A stretch of DNA of 64,000 nucleotides from Aestuariivivens marinum (GTDB lineage: Bacteria; Bacteroidota; Bacteroidia; Flavobacteriales; Flavobacteriaceae): NCBI RefSeq assembly GCF_022662175.1, contig NZ_JAKMCR010000003.1:1-64000 (forward strand), in the 5' to 3' direction. Below, in pieces: positions 53,992 to 63,269 of the stretch. Below the pieces are notes generated by a model that saw only the letters and a list, made by a program, of their open reading frames with translations, made no database searches and had not been told where the DNA came from. Made by a program: the position numbers and the translations under genes. Position 1 is the stretch's first letter. Each line of letters starts with the position of its first letter.

Positions 53992-54051
53992 CAAATGTTA
54001 AGATATAGAAAATATTTTAATATGATATATGTCATGTTTTGCTTACTTTTG
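53992..54051. promoter_or_regulatory. Divergent ccoI/fnr promoter region with Fnr-type site
   Basis: ATGATATATGTCAT (54022-54035) fits ATGAYnnnnRTCAT. Towards ccoI (minus strand) the box AACATTTG (one mismatch to TAnnTTTG, last base 53992) lies at 36.5 bp from the centre, as at hemN and ccoS. Towards fnr (plus strand) TACTTTTG (54044-54051) is only 22.5 bp from the centre, so the site covers the -33 region. Expected outcome: activation of ccoI, repression of fnr. Confidence 0.7.
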
Positions 54052-54072
54052 AAAAATAATTAAGAATAAGGT

Positions 54073-54750
54073 ATGGGTAAATGTGAGCAATGTATAATAA
54101 AACAGTTCAATTCACTTAAAGCGTTAACAAAAGATGAGTTAATTCGAATTTCAAGTTGTAAGACTTCAAAAATCATAAAAAAAGGTGAAATTCTTTTTGA
54201 AGAAGGTGAAAACATCAATGGTATCTATTGTGTGAAAGATGGTATTTGTAAGTTGTCAAAATTAAGTGAAAACGGTAAAGACCAAATTGTTAAAATGGTA
54301 GTTAAAGGGCAATTAATAGGGCAACGCTCTTTAGTAACTGATGAAAGTGCCAATTTGCAGGCTACTGCTTTAAATGATATGGAAGTTTGTTTTATACCTA
54401 AAAGTGAAATAATAGCTGATCTTCAAAAAAATGCAGCTTTTTCTTTCGATGTCTTAAAAGAAATGGCCAACGATTTAAAAGAAGCAGACGATGTAATCGT
54501 TAACATGGCACAAAAATCAGTTCGCCAAAGATTGGCAGAAACCTTGGTTTATATCTATGATAGTTTTGGGGTAAATCCAGATGGAACTTTAAGTGTGTTA
54601 TTGTCTCGTGAAGATTTTGCCAATATTGTTGGTACGGCAACTGAATCTGCTATCAGGGTATTATCGCAATTTAAAAAAGAGGGATTAATTTCAACAGTTG
54701 GCAAACATATTAGGATTGAAGATTTAAGTGGTTTAAAACGCATAGAATAA
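54073..54750 (+). CDS. Fnr-type oxygen-responsive regulator
   Basis: A 225-residue Crp/Fnr protein. N-terminal Cys at positions 4, 7 and 29 (MGKCEQC, ISSCKTS) plus C106 (NDMEVCFIPK) are in the places of the Fnr [4Fe-4S] ligands. C-terminal helix-turn-helix SREDFANIVGTATESAIRVLSQFKKEG has the E-S-x-x-R pattern that in Fnr reads TGA half-sites, which agrees with the local palindrome. It is surrounded by hemN, cco and ccoI, its probable regulon. Confidence 0.88.
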   Translation: MGKCEQCIIKQFNSLKALTKDELIRISSCKTSKIIKKGEILFEEGENINGIYCVKDGICKLSKLSENGKDQIVKMVVKGQLIGQRSLVTDESANLQATALNDMEVCFIPKSEIIADLQKNAAFSFDVLKEMANDLKEADDVIVNMAQKSVRQRLAETLVYIYDSFGVNPDGTLSVLLSREDFANIVGTATESAIRVLSQFKKEGLISTVGKHIRIEDLSGLKRIE

Positions 54751-54958
54751 ACTTCAGTTTTTAAAACTTTTACTGTTTGTAAAAGTTAAAAAACTATGTT
54801 AAGAATATTGTCGCTTTTTTAGTTTCTATATGCCTTAAGACAGATTTTGTTATTTCCTACTTCACAGTTGTTGTTAAGAAGAACAAAGTGAGAAAAACCA
54901 TTCTTCAAATAAAACTATGAATTTATAATCCATGAGGTTAGTTGAACAATAGCAGAAA

Positions 54959-55534
54959 TCACCAATCTCCTCGGCTTTTAATATTATTTGTACAATACTT
55001 AATAATCTCTAAAATACGTTTTTGTCTAGTTATCTTTCTTTTTGCTTGGTTTAACCAGTACAGGTATCCTTTCCGGTAGGAAGGGGCTAAGTTTTTGTAA
55101 TTTTTTAAAGCTATTGGGTTTTCTTTGAAAGCAGTCTCCAAATCTTTTGGTATAACTTCATTCTCTACACCATCCAATGCAGTCCAGCTTCCATTTTGTT
55201 TTGCAATTTTAATGGCCTCAAAACCACTTTCATGTATTAAGTTATTCGCAGTTAATTCTTTAATATAGCTTTTGTTTAAGGCACTCCATACACTTTTGGG
55301 GTTTCTGGGAGTAAAATATTGTCTGCGTTTACCATTACCTAAACTTTTTACAGTAGAATCTATCCAACCAAAACATAAAGCCACTTTCACGGCTTCTTCC
55401 CAACGCATGGTGGGAATATTTAATTCTAGTTTATAAAATATTAAATAAACCCCTTTATGTGAATTATGGTTTTCCTTTAACCAACTGTACCAATCGACAC
55501 CACATTCAAAATAAAGTTCGGGAAATTCTTCCAA
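54959..55534 (-). CDS. YdeI/OmpD-associated family protein
   Basis: A 191-residue soluble protein of the YdeI family: WYSWLKENHNSHKGVYLIFYK, RWEEAVKVALCFGWIDSTVKSL, RRQYFTPRNPKSVWSALN, then the C-terminal SYRKGYLYWLNQAKRKITRQKRI. Family members are linked to stress and antimicrobial peptide tolerance without known mechanism. The start is TTG (55534), one codon after the M1 peptidase stop and in the same frame, so translation may be coupled. The 208-base gap to fnr (54751-54958) holds a 9-bp hairpin (54765-54787) without T-tract and otherwise nothing. Confidence 0.82.
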   Translation of the reverse strand: MEEFPELYFECGVDWYSWLKENHNSHKGVYLIFYKLELNIPTMRWEEAVKVALCFGWIDSTVKSLGNGKRRQYFTPRNPKSVWSALNKSYIKELTANNLIHESGFEAIKIAKQNGSWTALDGVENEVIPKDLETAFKENPIALKNYKNLAPSYRKGYLYWLNQAKRKITRQKRILEIIKYCTNNIKSRGDW

Positions 55535-55537
55535 TGG

Positions 55538-57202
55538 TTATATTTTTTTTGATGAAACATAAAAATCCCTATCGATTTCTAATGAACCAATGTTCTCGTC
55601 TAAAGTTAACGTTTCCCATTCCCCTTTTGGGTATAGCCATTGTTTATTTTTGTTAATGCTAACCTCGATAGGCATATCAAACTTATCAACAATATTTGTC
55701 CATCTGTATTTTAAGTTTTTGCCATCAATTTTATATTCCAAGGTAGGAATCATGGTAGTTCTTAAATACTGATCGAAAAATTCGGTTAAATCATATCCTG
55801 TTTGTTTGCTTATGTAATCTTCAATTTGCTTTGTGGTAACGGTTTGGTGGTAAAATGTTGTATTTAAACCAATGAGGATTTTACGCCATTTTTCGTCATC
55901 CTCTATTAATTGTCTAAGGGTGTGAAGCATATTGGCGCCTTTATAATACATATCTCCAGAGCCTTCATGGTTTACATTATAAAACCCAATTAAGGGTCTG
56001 TCGTTTAAAATGTTTTTTCGAGTCCCTATAACATAATCTGCCGAGGCTTGTTTTCCATAGTAATAATCCAAGAACAAATTTTCAGAATAAGAAGTGAAGC
56101 TCTCGTGTATCCACATATCGGCAATATCCTTATTGGTGATATTATTAGCAAACCATTCATGTCCAGCTTCGTGGATGATTATAAAATCGAATTTTAAGCC
56201 CCAACCCGTTCCTGATAGGTCGTTGCCGCGATACCCGTTTTGGTAACCATTGCCATAGGTCACCGAACTTTGGTGTTCCATACCTAAATAGGGGACTTCT
56301 ACTAATTTAAAGCTATCCGCATAGAAAGGGTATTGACCAAACCAATGCTCGAATGCTTCCATCATTTTAGGAACCTCCTTAAAATGTACTTTGGCTTTTT
56401 CAAGATTATCTTTTAAAACATAATAGTCCATTAATAAATTTCCACCTTGGCCATCATAGACCTCAGAAAAATTTACGTAATCTCCAATATTTATATTAAC
56501 ACCATAATTATTGATGGGGCTTTTTACAAACCAATGGTAGGTTTTAGTATCTCCAATTTGTTCAACTTTACGGAGTCTACCATTAGAAACATTCATTAAT
56601 TTTGAAGGTACATTAACACTTATAAGCATGCTGTCCACTTCGTCGTACATGTGGTCTTTGCAAGGCCACCAAACACTAGCGCCCAGACCTTGGCAAGAGG
56701 AAGCAACAAAGTGGTTACCGTTTATATCTTTATCCCAAGATATACCACCATCCCATGGCGCTCTAACCGCTTCTCTAGGATGACCATCATAATACACTTC
56801 AAGGCTATTTACAGTATTTGGTTCTTGTGGTGTTTCCAAAGTAATAAAATGAGCATTACCATCGTGTTTAATTTGGAGTTCCTTCCCATCCTGTAAAGCC
56901 CTAGTTAACGTTAGAGGTGGCTGTAAATCTATTTGTATTATTGAATAGGGCTCTAAAACTTTATATTGAATGGTATTTTTACCAAAAATATATTTTTTAT
57001 CAGGATTTACTGTTATATCTAAATGGTAATAGGTTAAATCCCACCAAGCGCGTTCAGGTGTGATACTGCCTCTCAATGTATCTTGTCTGGTAAAATGGTT
57101 TTTCTCTTGAAGTAAACCTTGAGAATGTGCCACAAATGAGAATAAAATACTGTAAATAAATAATAAACGAAAACGAATGATCATTTGTTTTGATTTTGAC
57201 AT
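55538..57202 (-). CDS. M1-family metallopeptidase
   Basis: A 554-residue secreted aminopeptidase-like protein. Signal peptide (IIRFRLLFIYSILFSFVAHSQ). Zinc site HEAGH with the third ligand Glu 18 residues on (in WIHESF), and the exopeptidase motif replaced by YLGMEHQSS, the G-M-E-x equivalent of GAMEN. It cleaves N-terminal residues from peptides, probably in the periplasm. The ATG at 57202 was used; the Met at 57184 is also possible. No C-terminal sorting domain is apparent. Confidence 0.9.
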   Translation of the reverse strand: MSKSKQMIIRFRLLFIYSILFSFVAHSQGLLQEKNHFTRQDTLRGSITPERAWWDLTYYHLDITVNPDKKYIFGKNTIQYKVLEPYSIIQIDLQPPLTLTRALQDGKELQIKHDGNAHFITLETPQEPNTVNSLEVYYDGHPREAVRAPWDGGISWDKDINGNHFVASSCQGLGASVWWPCKDHMYDEVDSMLISVNVPSKLMNVSNGRLRKVEQIGDTKTYHWFVKSPINNYGVNINIGDYVNFSEVYDGQGGNLLMDYYVLKDNLEKAKVHFKEVPKMMEAFEHWFGQYPFYADSFKLVEVPYLGMEHQSSVTYGNGYQNGYRGNDLSGTGWGLKFDFIIIHEAGHEWFANNITNKDIADMWIHESFTSYSENLFLDYYYGKQASADYVIGTRKNILNDRPLIGFYNVNHEGSGDMYYKGANMLHTLRQLIEDDEKWRKILIGLNTTFYHQTVTTKQIEDYISKQTGYDLTEFFDQYLRTTMIPTLEYKIDGKNLKYRWTNIVDKFDMPIEVSINKNKQWLYPKGEWETLTLDENIGSLEIDRDFYVSSKKI

Positions 57203-57242
57203 AAAGTTAAATAAAAAGTTCTTAAAGACCTGTTAATAAAAA

Positions 57243-57268
57243 GCGCCCCAAAATAATTTTTGGGACGC
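57243..57268 (-). terminator. Terminator downstream of the beta-oxidation operon
   Basis: An 11-bp stem with one mismatch (GCGCCCCAAAA, 57243-57253; TTTTGGGACGC, 57258-57268), followed on the minus strand by a T5 run. It separates the acyl-CoA dehydrogenase from the M1 peptidase. Confidence 0.85.
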
Positions 57269-57295
57269 CTTTAAAATTGAGTCAGTCACTTAAAA

Positions 57296-59098
57296 TTAAA
57301 AACAATACTTATTTTCTTGAATTACTTTTTCGGCAACAATACGCCTTAGTTCTATAATGTTGGGCATGTTAACGTATTTGATATAACGTTTTAAACCCAT
57401 AAGCATCATGCGTTGTTCATCTCCAGAAGAGAATGAAATAATAGAATGTTTACCCGCAGTTTCAATAACGTCTATGGCATGGAACAGGTTTAGTTTTGCC
57501 ATAGCTATTTGTTCTTTTACTTGGTCCTCTCCATTAGCCTTAGCCATTTTTTCAGCGCGTAGTATCGCAGATTCAGCTAAATAAATTTGTATTAAAATAT
57601 CTGAGGCTGCTAGCATTAATTGTTGCTGTTCTTCAATTTGCTCGCCATATTTTTGTAAAGCGGCTCCTGCAATCATTAAAAACAACTTTTTAAGGTTTTT
57701 GATAATATTTTTTTCTTCTGAAAACAACTCAGAATAATCTGGAGTTTCAAAAGAAGGGATGCTTGTCAATTCTTCTTTAACAGCCATCGCTGGAGTTATA
57801 ACATCTACATGTCCTTTCATGGCTTTTTTAATAAGCATGCCAATGCACAACATCCGGTTTATTTCGTTAGTGCCTTCGTAAATTCGCGATATGCGAGCAT
57901 CCCGCCATGCAGACTCCATTGGTGTATCTTCCGAAAATCCCATACCACCTAAAATCTGGATACCTTCATCTGTGCACTTTTGAACAAATTCTGAAACGGC
58001 AACCTTAAGCATGGAGCATTCTATGGCATATTCTTCAACACCTTTAAGTTCTGCTTCTTGATGTGTGTCCTTGCCGTTATGTCTTCTAAGTTCTATACGG
58101 TCTTCAATATTCTTTGCTGCTCTATAACAACCCGCTTCACCAACCCAGCAATTGGTAGCCATTTCAGCTATTTTTTGTTGTATGGCTCCAAAACTTGAAA
58201 TAGGTCTTTTAAATTGAATGCGTTCGTTGGCATATTTAACAGATTCGGATATTACCCGGCGTTGAGCATCCAAACATGCTACAGCCAACTTTATTCTACC
58301 TACATTAAGGGCATTCATGGCTATTTTAAAGCCATTGCCTCTAGAAGAAAGCATGTTTTCAATAGGGACTTTGGTTTCATTAAAAAACACCTGACGTGTG
58401 GATGACGCACGTATCCCTAATTTGTGTTCTTCTTCACCCAAAGTAATGCCGTTAGGGTTTTCTGGGTCGTATTCCACAATAAAGCCAGTAATATTTTTAT
58501 CATCTTCTATGCGGGCAAAAACAATCATAAGACTACAAAACCCTGCATTGGAAATCCACATTTTTTGGCCAGTGATTTTATAGTATTTACCATCTTCAGA
58601 TAATACAGCTTTGGTTTTTCCCGAATTGGCATCACTACCTGCACTAGGTTCTGTAAGGCAATATGAACCAAACCATTCACCAGAAGCTAATTTTGGAACA
58701 TAATTTTGCTTTTGTTCTTCTGTACCGTAAAGTGTAATAGGCATGGTCCCTATACCAGTATGGGCACCAAAAGCTGTACTAAAAGATCCTGTGGCTCCTG
58801 AAATATAGTCACAAACCAACATGGTGTCAACAAAACCCATACCCATGCCACCATAAGCTTCAGGCACAGAAACACTAAGAAACCCAAGTTCACCTGCTTT
58901 TTGCATGCAGGACTCTGTTAAAGCATAGTCTTTTTGTTCAAACTGAGCTTTTTTTGCCCATATTTCACGATCAACAAATTCGGTAACCGCCTCTTTCATC
59001 ATCATTTGATCTTCGTTGAAATCTTCTGGAATGAAAATATCTTCACAGTTTGTTTCCTTTACGAGAAATTGACCACCTCTTAATATTTCTTTTTCCAT
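57296..59098 (-). CDS. Acyl-CoA dehydrogenase
   Basis: A 600-residue flavoenzyme of the long (VLCAD-like) type. Signatures are CLTEPSAGSDANSGKTKAVL, KMWISNAGFCSLMIVFA, the C-terminal QILGGMGFSEDTPMESAWRDARISRIYEGTNEINR (catalytic Glu region), and an extra ~150-residue C-terminal helical domain. It oxidises acyl-CoA to enoyl-CoA with FAD. Last gene of the MarR-multienzyme-thiolase-dehydrogenase operon. Confidence 0.93.
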   Translation of the reverse strand: MEKEILRGGQFLVKETNCEDIFIPEDFNEDQMMMKEAVTEFVDREIWAKKAQFEQKDYALTESCMQKAGELGFLSVSVPEAYGGMGMGFVDTMLVCDYISGATGSFSTAFGAHTGIGTMPITLYGTEEQKQNYVPKLASGEWFGSYCLTEPSAGSDANSGKTKAVLSEDGKYYKITGQKMWISNAGFCSLMIVFARIEDDKNITGFIVEYDPENPNGITLGEEEHKLGIRASSTRQVFFNETKVPIENMLSSRGNGFKIAMNALNVGRIKLAVACLDAQRRVISESVKYANERIQFKRPISSFGAIQQKIAEMATNCWVGEAGCYRAAKNIEDRIELRRHNGKDTHQEAELKGVEEYAIECSMLKVAVSEFVQKCTDEGIQILGGMGFSEDTPMESAWRDARISRIYEGTNEINRMLCIGMLIKKAMKGHVDVITPAMAVKEELTSIPSFETPDYSELFSEEKNIIKNLKKLFLMIAGAALQKYGEQIEEQQQLMLAASDILIQIYLAESAILRAEKMAKANGEDQVKEQIAMAKLNLFHAIDVIETAGKHSIISFSSGDEQRMMLMGLKRYIKYVNMPNIIELRRIVAEKVIQENKYCF

Positions 59099-59117
59099 AT
59101 TTATTTTTTTCTTTTTC

Positions 59118-60308
59118 TTAATTTATAAATTCAAAAATTCCACAAGCTCCTTGTCCAGTACCTACACACATGGTTACAGCACCGTAGTTCCCTTTCATGT
59201 TACGTTTTCGCATTTCATCAAATAGTTGTACTGATAATTTAGCTCCTGTGCAACCAAGAGGATGTCCTAAAGCTATAGCTCCTCCATTAACATTTATCAA
59301 GTCAGGATTTAAATTTAATTCCCTTATAACGGCAAGCGACTGGGATGCAAAGGCCTCATTCAACTCAATTAAGTCTAAATTTTCCTGTTTTAATCCAGAC
59401 ATTTTTAAAGCTTTAGGAATGGCTTTCACAGGGCCAATACCCATAATTCGTGGTTCAACACCAACTGCGGCATAACTCACTAAGCGTGCTATAGGTTCTA
59501 GGTTCAATTCTTTAACTAAATTTTCGCTCATTACCATAACAAAAGCAGCACCATCACTCATTTGGGATGAGTTTCCGGCAGTCACGCTTCCTCCTTGTGC
59601 AAAAACAGGACGTAATTTTGCTAAAGCCTCCAGACTTGTGTCTGTGCGAGGACCTTCATCTTTGGTAACTATATATGTTTTTGTAGCCTTTTTACCATTG
59701 ACATCAATATAGGTTTGCTCAACTTCTATAGGAACAATTTGATTTTGAAAACGATTTTCAGCTTGGGCTTTTAATGCTTTTTGATGTGAATGGTAAGCAA
59801 ACATATCTTGGTCTTCTCGAGATATATTGAACTGTTTGGCAACCGCTTCAGCGGTATTTCCCATGCCCCAATAATAATCTTCATGCCCCGCTTTTATTGT
59901 GTTATAGTTTAGTTCTGGCTTAAAGCCGGTCATAGGTACTGAACTCATACTTTCTGAGCCTCCTGCGATTATACAATCGGCCATACCAGCCTTAATTTTT
60001 GCTGTGGCAATCCCAATGGTTTCTATACCGGATGAACAAAATCTGTTTATTGTTACGCCCGGTACATCAATAGTATTTAAACCAATTAAAGAAATAAACC
60101 TTGCCATATTCAGCCCTTGTGAGCCTTCGGGCATGGCATTACCAACAATAACATCATCTATTCTTGAAACATCCAAGTTAGGAAGTTCCTTCATCATGTA
60201 CTGTATGGTCTCAGCGCCTAATTCGTCTGCACGTTTGAAACGAAATACTCCTTTAGGGGCTTTACCTACGGCGGTTCTATATGCTTTTACTATATATGCT
60301 TGTTTCAT
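59118..60308 (-). CDS. fadA: Acetyl-CoA C-acyltransferase (3-ketoacyl-CoA thiolase)
   Basis: A 396-residue thiolase with all catalytic residues: nucleophile Cys in NRFCSSGIETIG, His in GGAIALGHPLGCTGAK and the second Cys in CVGTGQGACGIFEF. It releases acetyl-CoA in the last step of beta-oxidation. It lies 77 bases downstream of the multienzyme gene, with a long inverted repeat between, and 19 bases upstream of the dehydrogenase. Confidence 0.94.
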   Translation of the reverse strand: MKQAYIVKAYRTAVGKAPKGVFRFKRADELGAETIQYMMKELPNLDVSRIDDVIVGNAMPEGSQGLNMARFISLIGLNTIDVPGVTINRFCSSGIETIGIATAKIKAGMADCIIAGGSESMSSVPMTGFKPELNYNTIKAGHEDYYWGMGNTAEAVAKQFNISREDQDMFAYHSHQKALKAQAENRFQNQIVPIEVEQTYIDVNGKKATKTYIVTKDEGPRTDTSLEALAKLRPVFAQGGSVTAGNSSQMSDGAAFVMVMSENLVKELNLEPIARLVSYAAVGVEPRIMGIGPVKAIPKALKMSGLKQENLDLIELNEAFASQSLAVIRELNLNPDLINVNGGAIALGHPLGCTGAKLSVQLFDEMRKRNMKGNYGAVTMCVGTGQGACGIFEFIN

Positions 60309-60326
60309 AATTTTAAATTTTAGATA

Positions 60327-60373
60327 ATTGGATTTTTAGACTGTTTCGATTTCTAAATATCTAAAAATCCAAT
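60327..60373. repeat. Perfect 14-bp inverted repeat between fatty-acid genes
   Basis: ATTGGATTTTTAGA (60327-60340) and TCTAAAAATCCAAT (60360-60373), 19-nt loop. No T-tract follows on either side, so it may be a dispersed palindrome, an mRNA-stabilising hairpin, or an attenuator. Confidence 0.6.
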
Positions 60374-60385
60374 ATTCTAATTTGT

Positions 60386-62794
60386 CTAATTACGTAATGG
60401 TTTTCCCGTTTTCAACATGTGTTGAATACGTTCCAACGTTTTACGCTCTGTACATAAACTCAAAAAGGCTTCTCGTTCAATATCCAGTAGGTATTGTTCG
60501 GTTACTAATGAGGGCTCCGATAAATCACCACCCGCCATGACATAAGCCAATTTATTTGCAATTTTTTGATCATGTTCACTAATATAGTTACTTGCCTCCA
60601 TGGCATCTGTTCCTACCAAGAACATCCCTAACGCTTGCTTTCCTAAAACTTTAACGTCTTTGCGTTTTATAGGTTTAGTGTAGCCTGCATCAGCCATTAA
60701 TTTAGCATAAGCTTTTGCTATAGCAATTTGTCTGTCCTTATTAACAACTATAACATCTTTTCCTTTTTGAAGTATACCTAAGTCGTATGCTTCATAAGCT
60801 GATGTTGATACTTTTGCCATACCGATGGTTAGGAAATATTCTTGCAGGACATTTAATTCAACATCTCCTTTTCTGAAAGTATCAGATGCTCTTAAAGCCA
60901 TTTCTTTTGAGCCTCCACCACCAGGAATAACACCTACTCCAAATTCTACCAAGCCCATATAAGTTTCGGCTGCTGCAACTACTTTATCTGCATGCATGGA
61001 AAGCTCACAAGCTCCTCCAAGTGATAGGCCATGTGGTGCTGAAATAGTTGGAATGGAGGAGTAGCGCATACGCATCATAGTGTCTTGAAAATATTTTATA
61101 GCAGCATTTAATTCATCATATTCCTGTTCTACTGCCATCATAAAAATCATACCAATATTGGCACCAACTGAGAAATTGGGGCCTTGGTTACCAACTACTA
61201 ATCCCTCGAAACTTTGTTCGGCTAAATCTATGGCCTTGTTTATTCCTGCAAGCACATCACCACCTATAGTGTTCATTTTAGACTGGAATTCACAGTTTAA
61301 AATACCATCACCCAAATCTTCTATAACAACACCTGAATTTTTATAGACTTCATTGGATTTTCTAATATTATCCAAAATAATAAAAGCATCTTGTCCTGGT
61401 ATTTTTTCTTGAGTTTTGTTCTGAATATTATAAATATAGGTGGCGCCATCTTTTACGTTATAGAAAGAGTTCCTTCCAGATGCTAACATATCCTTTACCC
61501 AAGTAGCTAGTTCTAGATTTTCATCTTCTATCATTGCTATCCCTTTTTCAACACCTATGGCATCCCAAATTTGAAAAGGACCGTGCTCCCAACCAAAACC
61601 GGCTTTCATAGCGTTATCAATTTTATAGAGGTCATCCGATATTTCAGGAATACGTTGAGATACATAAGCAAATAATGCGGCGAATGTTTTTCTATAGAAT
61701 TCACCCGCTTTATCTTTCCCGTTTACAAGGATTTTAAATCTATCAATTACTTTATCAATAGGTTTGGTTAATTCTAAAGTCGTAAATTTTGCCTTTTTAG
61801 CCGAGCGATATTTTAATGTAATTAAATCTAATGATAGAATTTCTTTTTTACCATCTTCAGAAACATGTTTTTTATAAAAACCTTGACCTGATTTACTACC
61901 ATACCATTTGTTTACCATCATGGTTTGGACAAACTCAGGTAGCTTGAAAAGTTCTAATCGTTCATCATTCCTGCAATTTTCTACTATGCCATTAGAAACA
62001 TGAACAAGGGTGTCAAGGCCAACAACATCAACGGTTCTAAATGTAGCTGATTTGGGCCTGCCAATAACAGGGCCAGTAAGTTTGTCTACTTCTTCAATGG
62101 TCAATCCCATATCCTGTACAGTATGGAATAAGCTCATAATACTGAAAATACCAATTCGGTTTCCAATAAAAGCAGGTGTATCTTTTGCTATAACAGAAGT
62201 CTTACCTAGAAATTGTTCACCATAATTATTAAGAAAATCTAAAACCTCACGGGAGGTTTTAGGACCTGGAATAATTTCGAATAACTTTAGGTAACGTGCC
62301 GGATTAAAAAAGTGGGTTCCACAAAAATGTTTTTGAAAATCATCACTTCGACCATCACTCATAAATTTTATTGGGATGCCAGAAGTATTACTAGTTATTA
62401 AAGTGCCTGGAGTTCTGTGTTTTTCAAGATTTTCAAAGATTTGTTTTTTAATATCCAACCGTTCAACAACCACTTCCATAATCCAATCTGCATCAGCTAC
62501 TTTAGCAATATCGTCTTCCAGATTACCAGTAGTTATTCTACTTGCAAATTTTTGGTGATAAATAGGAGAGGGGGTCGACTTTAATGCCTTATTTAAAGCA
62601 TCATTGACTAATCTGTTCCTAACTATTTTATCGTTTAAGGTTAACCCTATGGCTTTTTCTTTTTCGTTAAGTTCCCTAGGGGTAATATCCAATAATAGCA
62701 CATCTACGCCAATATTTGCAAAATGACAAGCAATACCGCTTCCCATAATTCCAGAACCTATAATGGCTACTTTATTTATTCTACGTTTGCTCAT
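60386..62794 (-). CDS. 3-Hydroxyacyl-CoA dehydrogenase/enoyl-CoA hydratase fusion
   Basis: An 802-residue multienzyme. N-terminal half: NAD-binding VAIIGSGIMGSGIACHFA, GTHFFNPARYLKLFEIIPG (catalytic His), and helical domain. C-terminal half (from about 480): crotonase with oxyanion loops NFSVGANI and HGLSLGGACELSM, and catalytic Glu in LVEFGVGVIPGGGG. The order is dehydrogenase first, opposite to E. coli FadB. It makes 3-ketoacyl-CoA for the thiolase. First enzyme gene after marR, 13 bases. Confidence 0.93.
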   Translation of the reverse strand: MSKRRINKVAIIGSGIMGSGIACHFANIGVDVLLLDITPRELNEKEKAIGLTLNDKIVRNRLVNDALNKALKSTPSPIYHQKFASRITTGNLEDDIAKVADADWIMEVVVERLDIKKQIFENLEKHRTPGTLITSNTSGIPIKFMSDGRSDDFQKHFCGTHFFNPARYLKLFEIIPGPKTSREVLDFLNNYGEQFLGKTSVIAKDTPAFIGNRIGIFSIMSLFHTVQDMGLTIEEVDKLTGPVIGRPKSATFRTVDVVGLDTLVHVSNGIVENCRNDERLELFKLPEFVQTMMVNKWYGSKSGQGFYKKHVSEDGKKEILSLDLITLKYRSAKKAKFTTLELTKPIDKVIDRFKILVNGKDKAGEFYRKTFAALFAYVSQRIPEISDDLYKIDNAMKAGFGWEHGPFQIWDAIGVEKGIAMIEDENLELATWVKDMLASGRNSFYNVKDGATYIYNIQNKTQEKIPGQDAFIILDNIRKSNEVYKNSGVVIEDLGDGILNCEFQSKMNTIGGDVLAGINKAIDLAEQSFEGLVVGNQGPNFSVGANIGMIFMMAVEQEYDELNAAIKYFQDTMMRMRYSSIPTISAPHGLSLGGACELSMHADKVVAAAETYMGLVEFGVGVIPGGGGSKEMALRASDTFRKGDVELNVLQEYFLTIGMAKVSTSAYEAYDLGILQKGKDVIVVNKDRQIAIAKAYAKLMADAGYTKPIKRKDVKVLGKQALGMFLVGTDAMEASNYISEHDQKIANKLAYVMAGGDLSEPSLVTEQYLLDIEREAFLSLCTERKTLERIQHMLKTGKPLRN

Positions 62795-62807
62795 TCTGTA
62801 TAAGTTC

Positions 62808-63251
62808 TTACTTATTTTGCTCGTAAATTCTTTTGTTGGTGATCATATCGTTTATTAATTCAGCCACTTCATAAAAATGATCCAACTTTTCTTCTGAAAT
62901 ATTGTTTCTTATGGCGTTATTAAAAGTGAGTACTTTTTCTCTTGAATAATCCCTTTTTTCTTTTCCAAAATCGGTTAAGTGTATTAGTACACCACGACCG
63001 TCTTCTGGATTTGGTTGGCGTTCTATTAATCCCCTTTCTTCCATGGTTTTTAAAATACGTGATAGACTTGTGGCCTCCATTCCCATTTTGGGACCTAAGG
63101 CTGTTGAAGGAGTACCTTTTTCTGGATCTATGCTTAATAAAGTAAAACCTGTTGCCATTGTACTATCAAATTTAGCAGCTTCTTCATTATACATTTTTTG
63201 TACGGTAAGCCATGTTGTTCTTAGTACGTAATCTAAAGTTTTATCTTTCAT
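62808..63251 (-). CDS. MarR-family regulator of beta-oxidation
   Basis: A 147-residue winged-helix protein with recognition helix region PKMGMEATSLSRILKTMEERGLIER and wing PNPEDGRGVLIHLTDFG. The ATG at 63251 is preferred; the frame also opens at a TTG (63272) that belongs to the -7 box TATATTTG. It is the first gene of the fatty-acid operon and likely represses it through the palindrome at 63286-63303, with acyl-CoA as the probable signal (inference). Confidence 0.87.
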   Translation of the reverse strand: MKDKTLDYVLRTTWLTVQKMYNEEAAKFDSTMATGFTLLSIDPEKGTPSTALGPKMGMEATSLSRILKTMEERGLIERQPNPEDGRGVLIHLTDFGKEKRDYSREKVLTFNNAIRNNISEEKLDHFYEVAELINDMITNKRIYEQNK

Positions 63252-63269
63252 AATTTGCCTTTTGTTAGC

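Noticed and set aside
60004-60327. Open frame of 107 codons opposite the thiolase start
   Set aside because: Antisense to the conserved thiolase N terminus, no domain.
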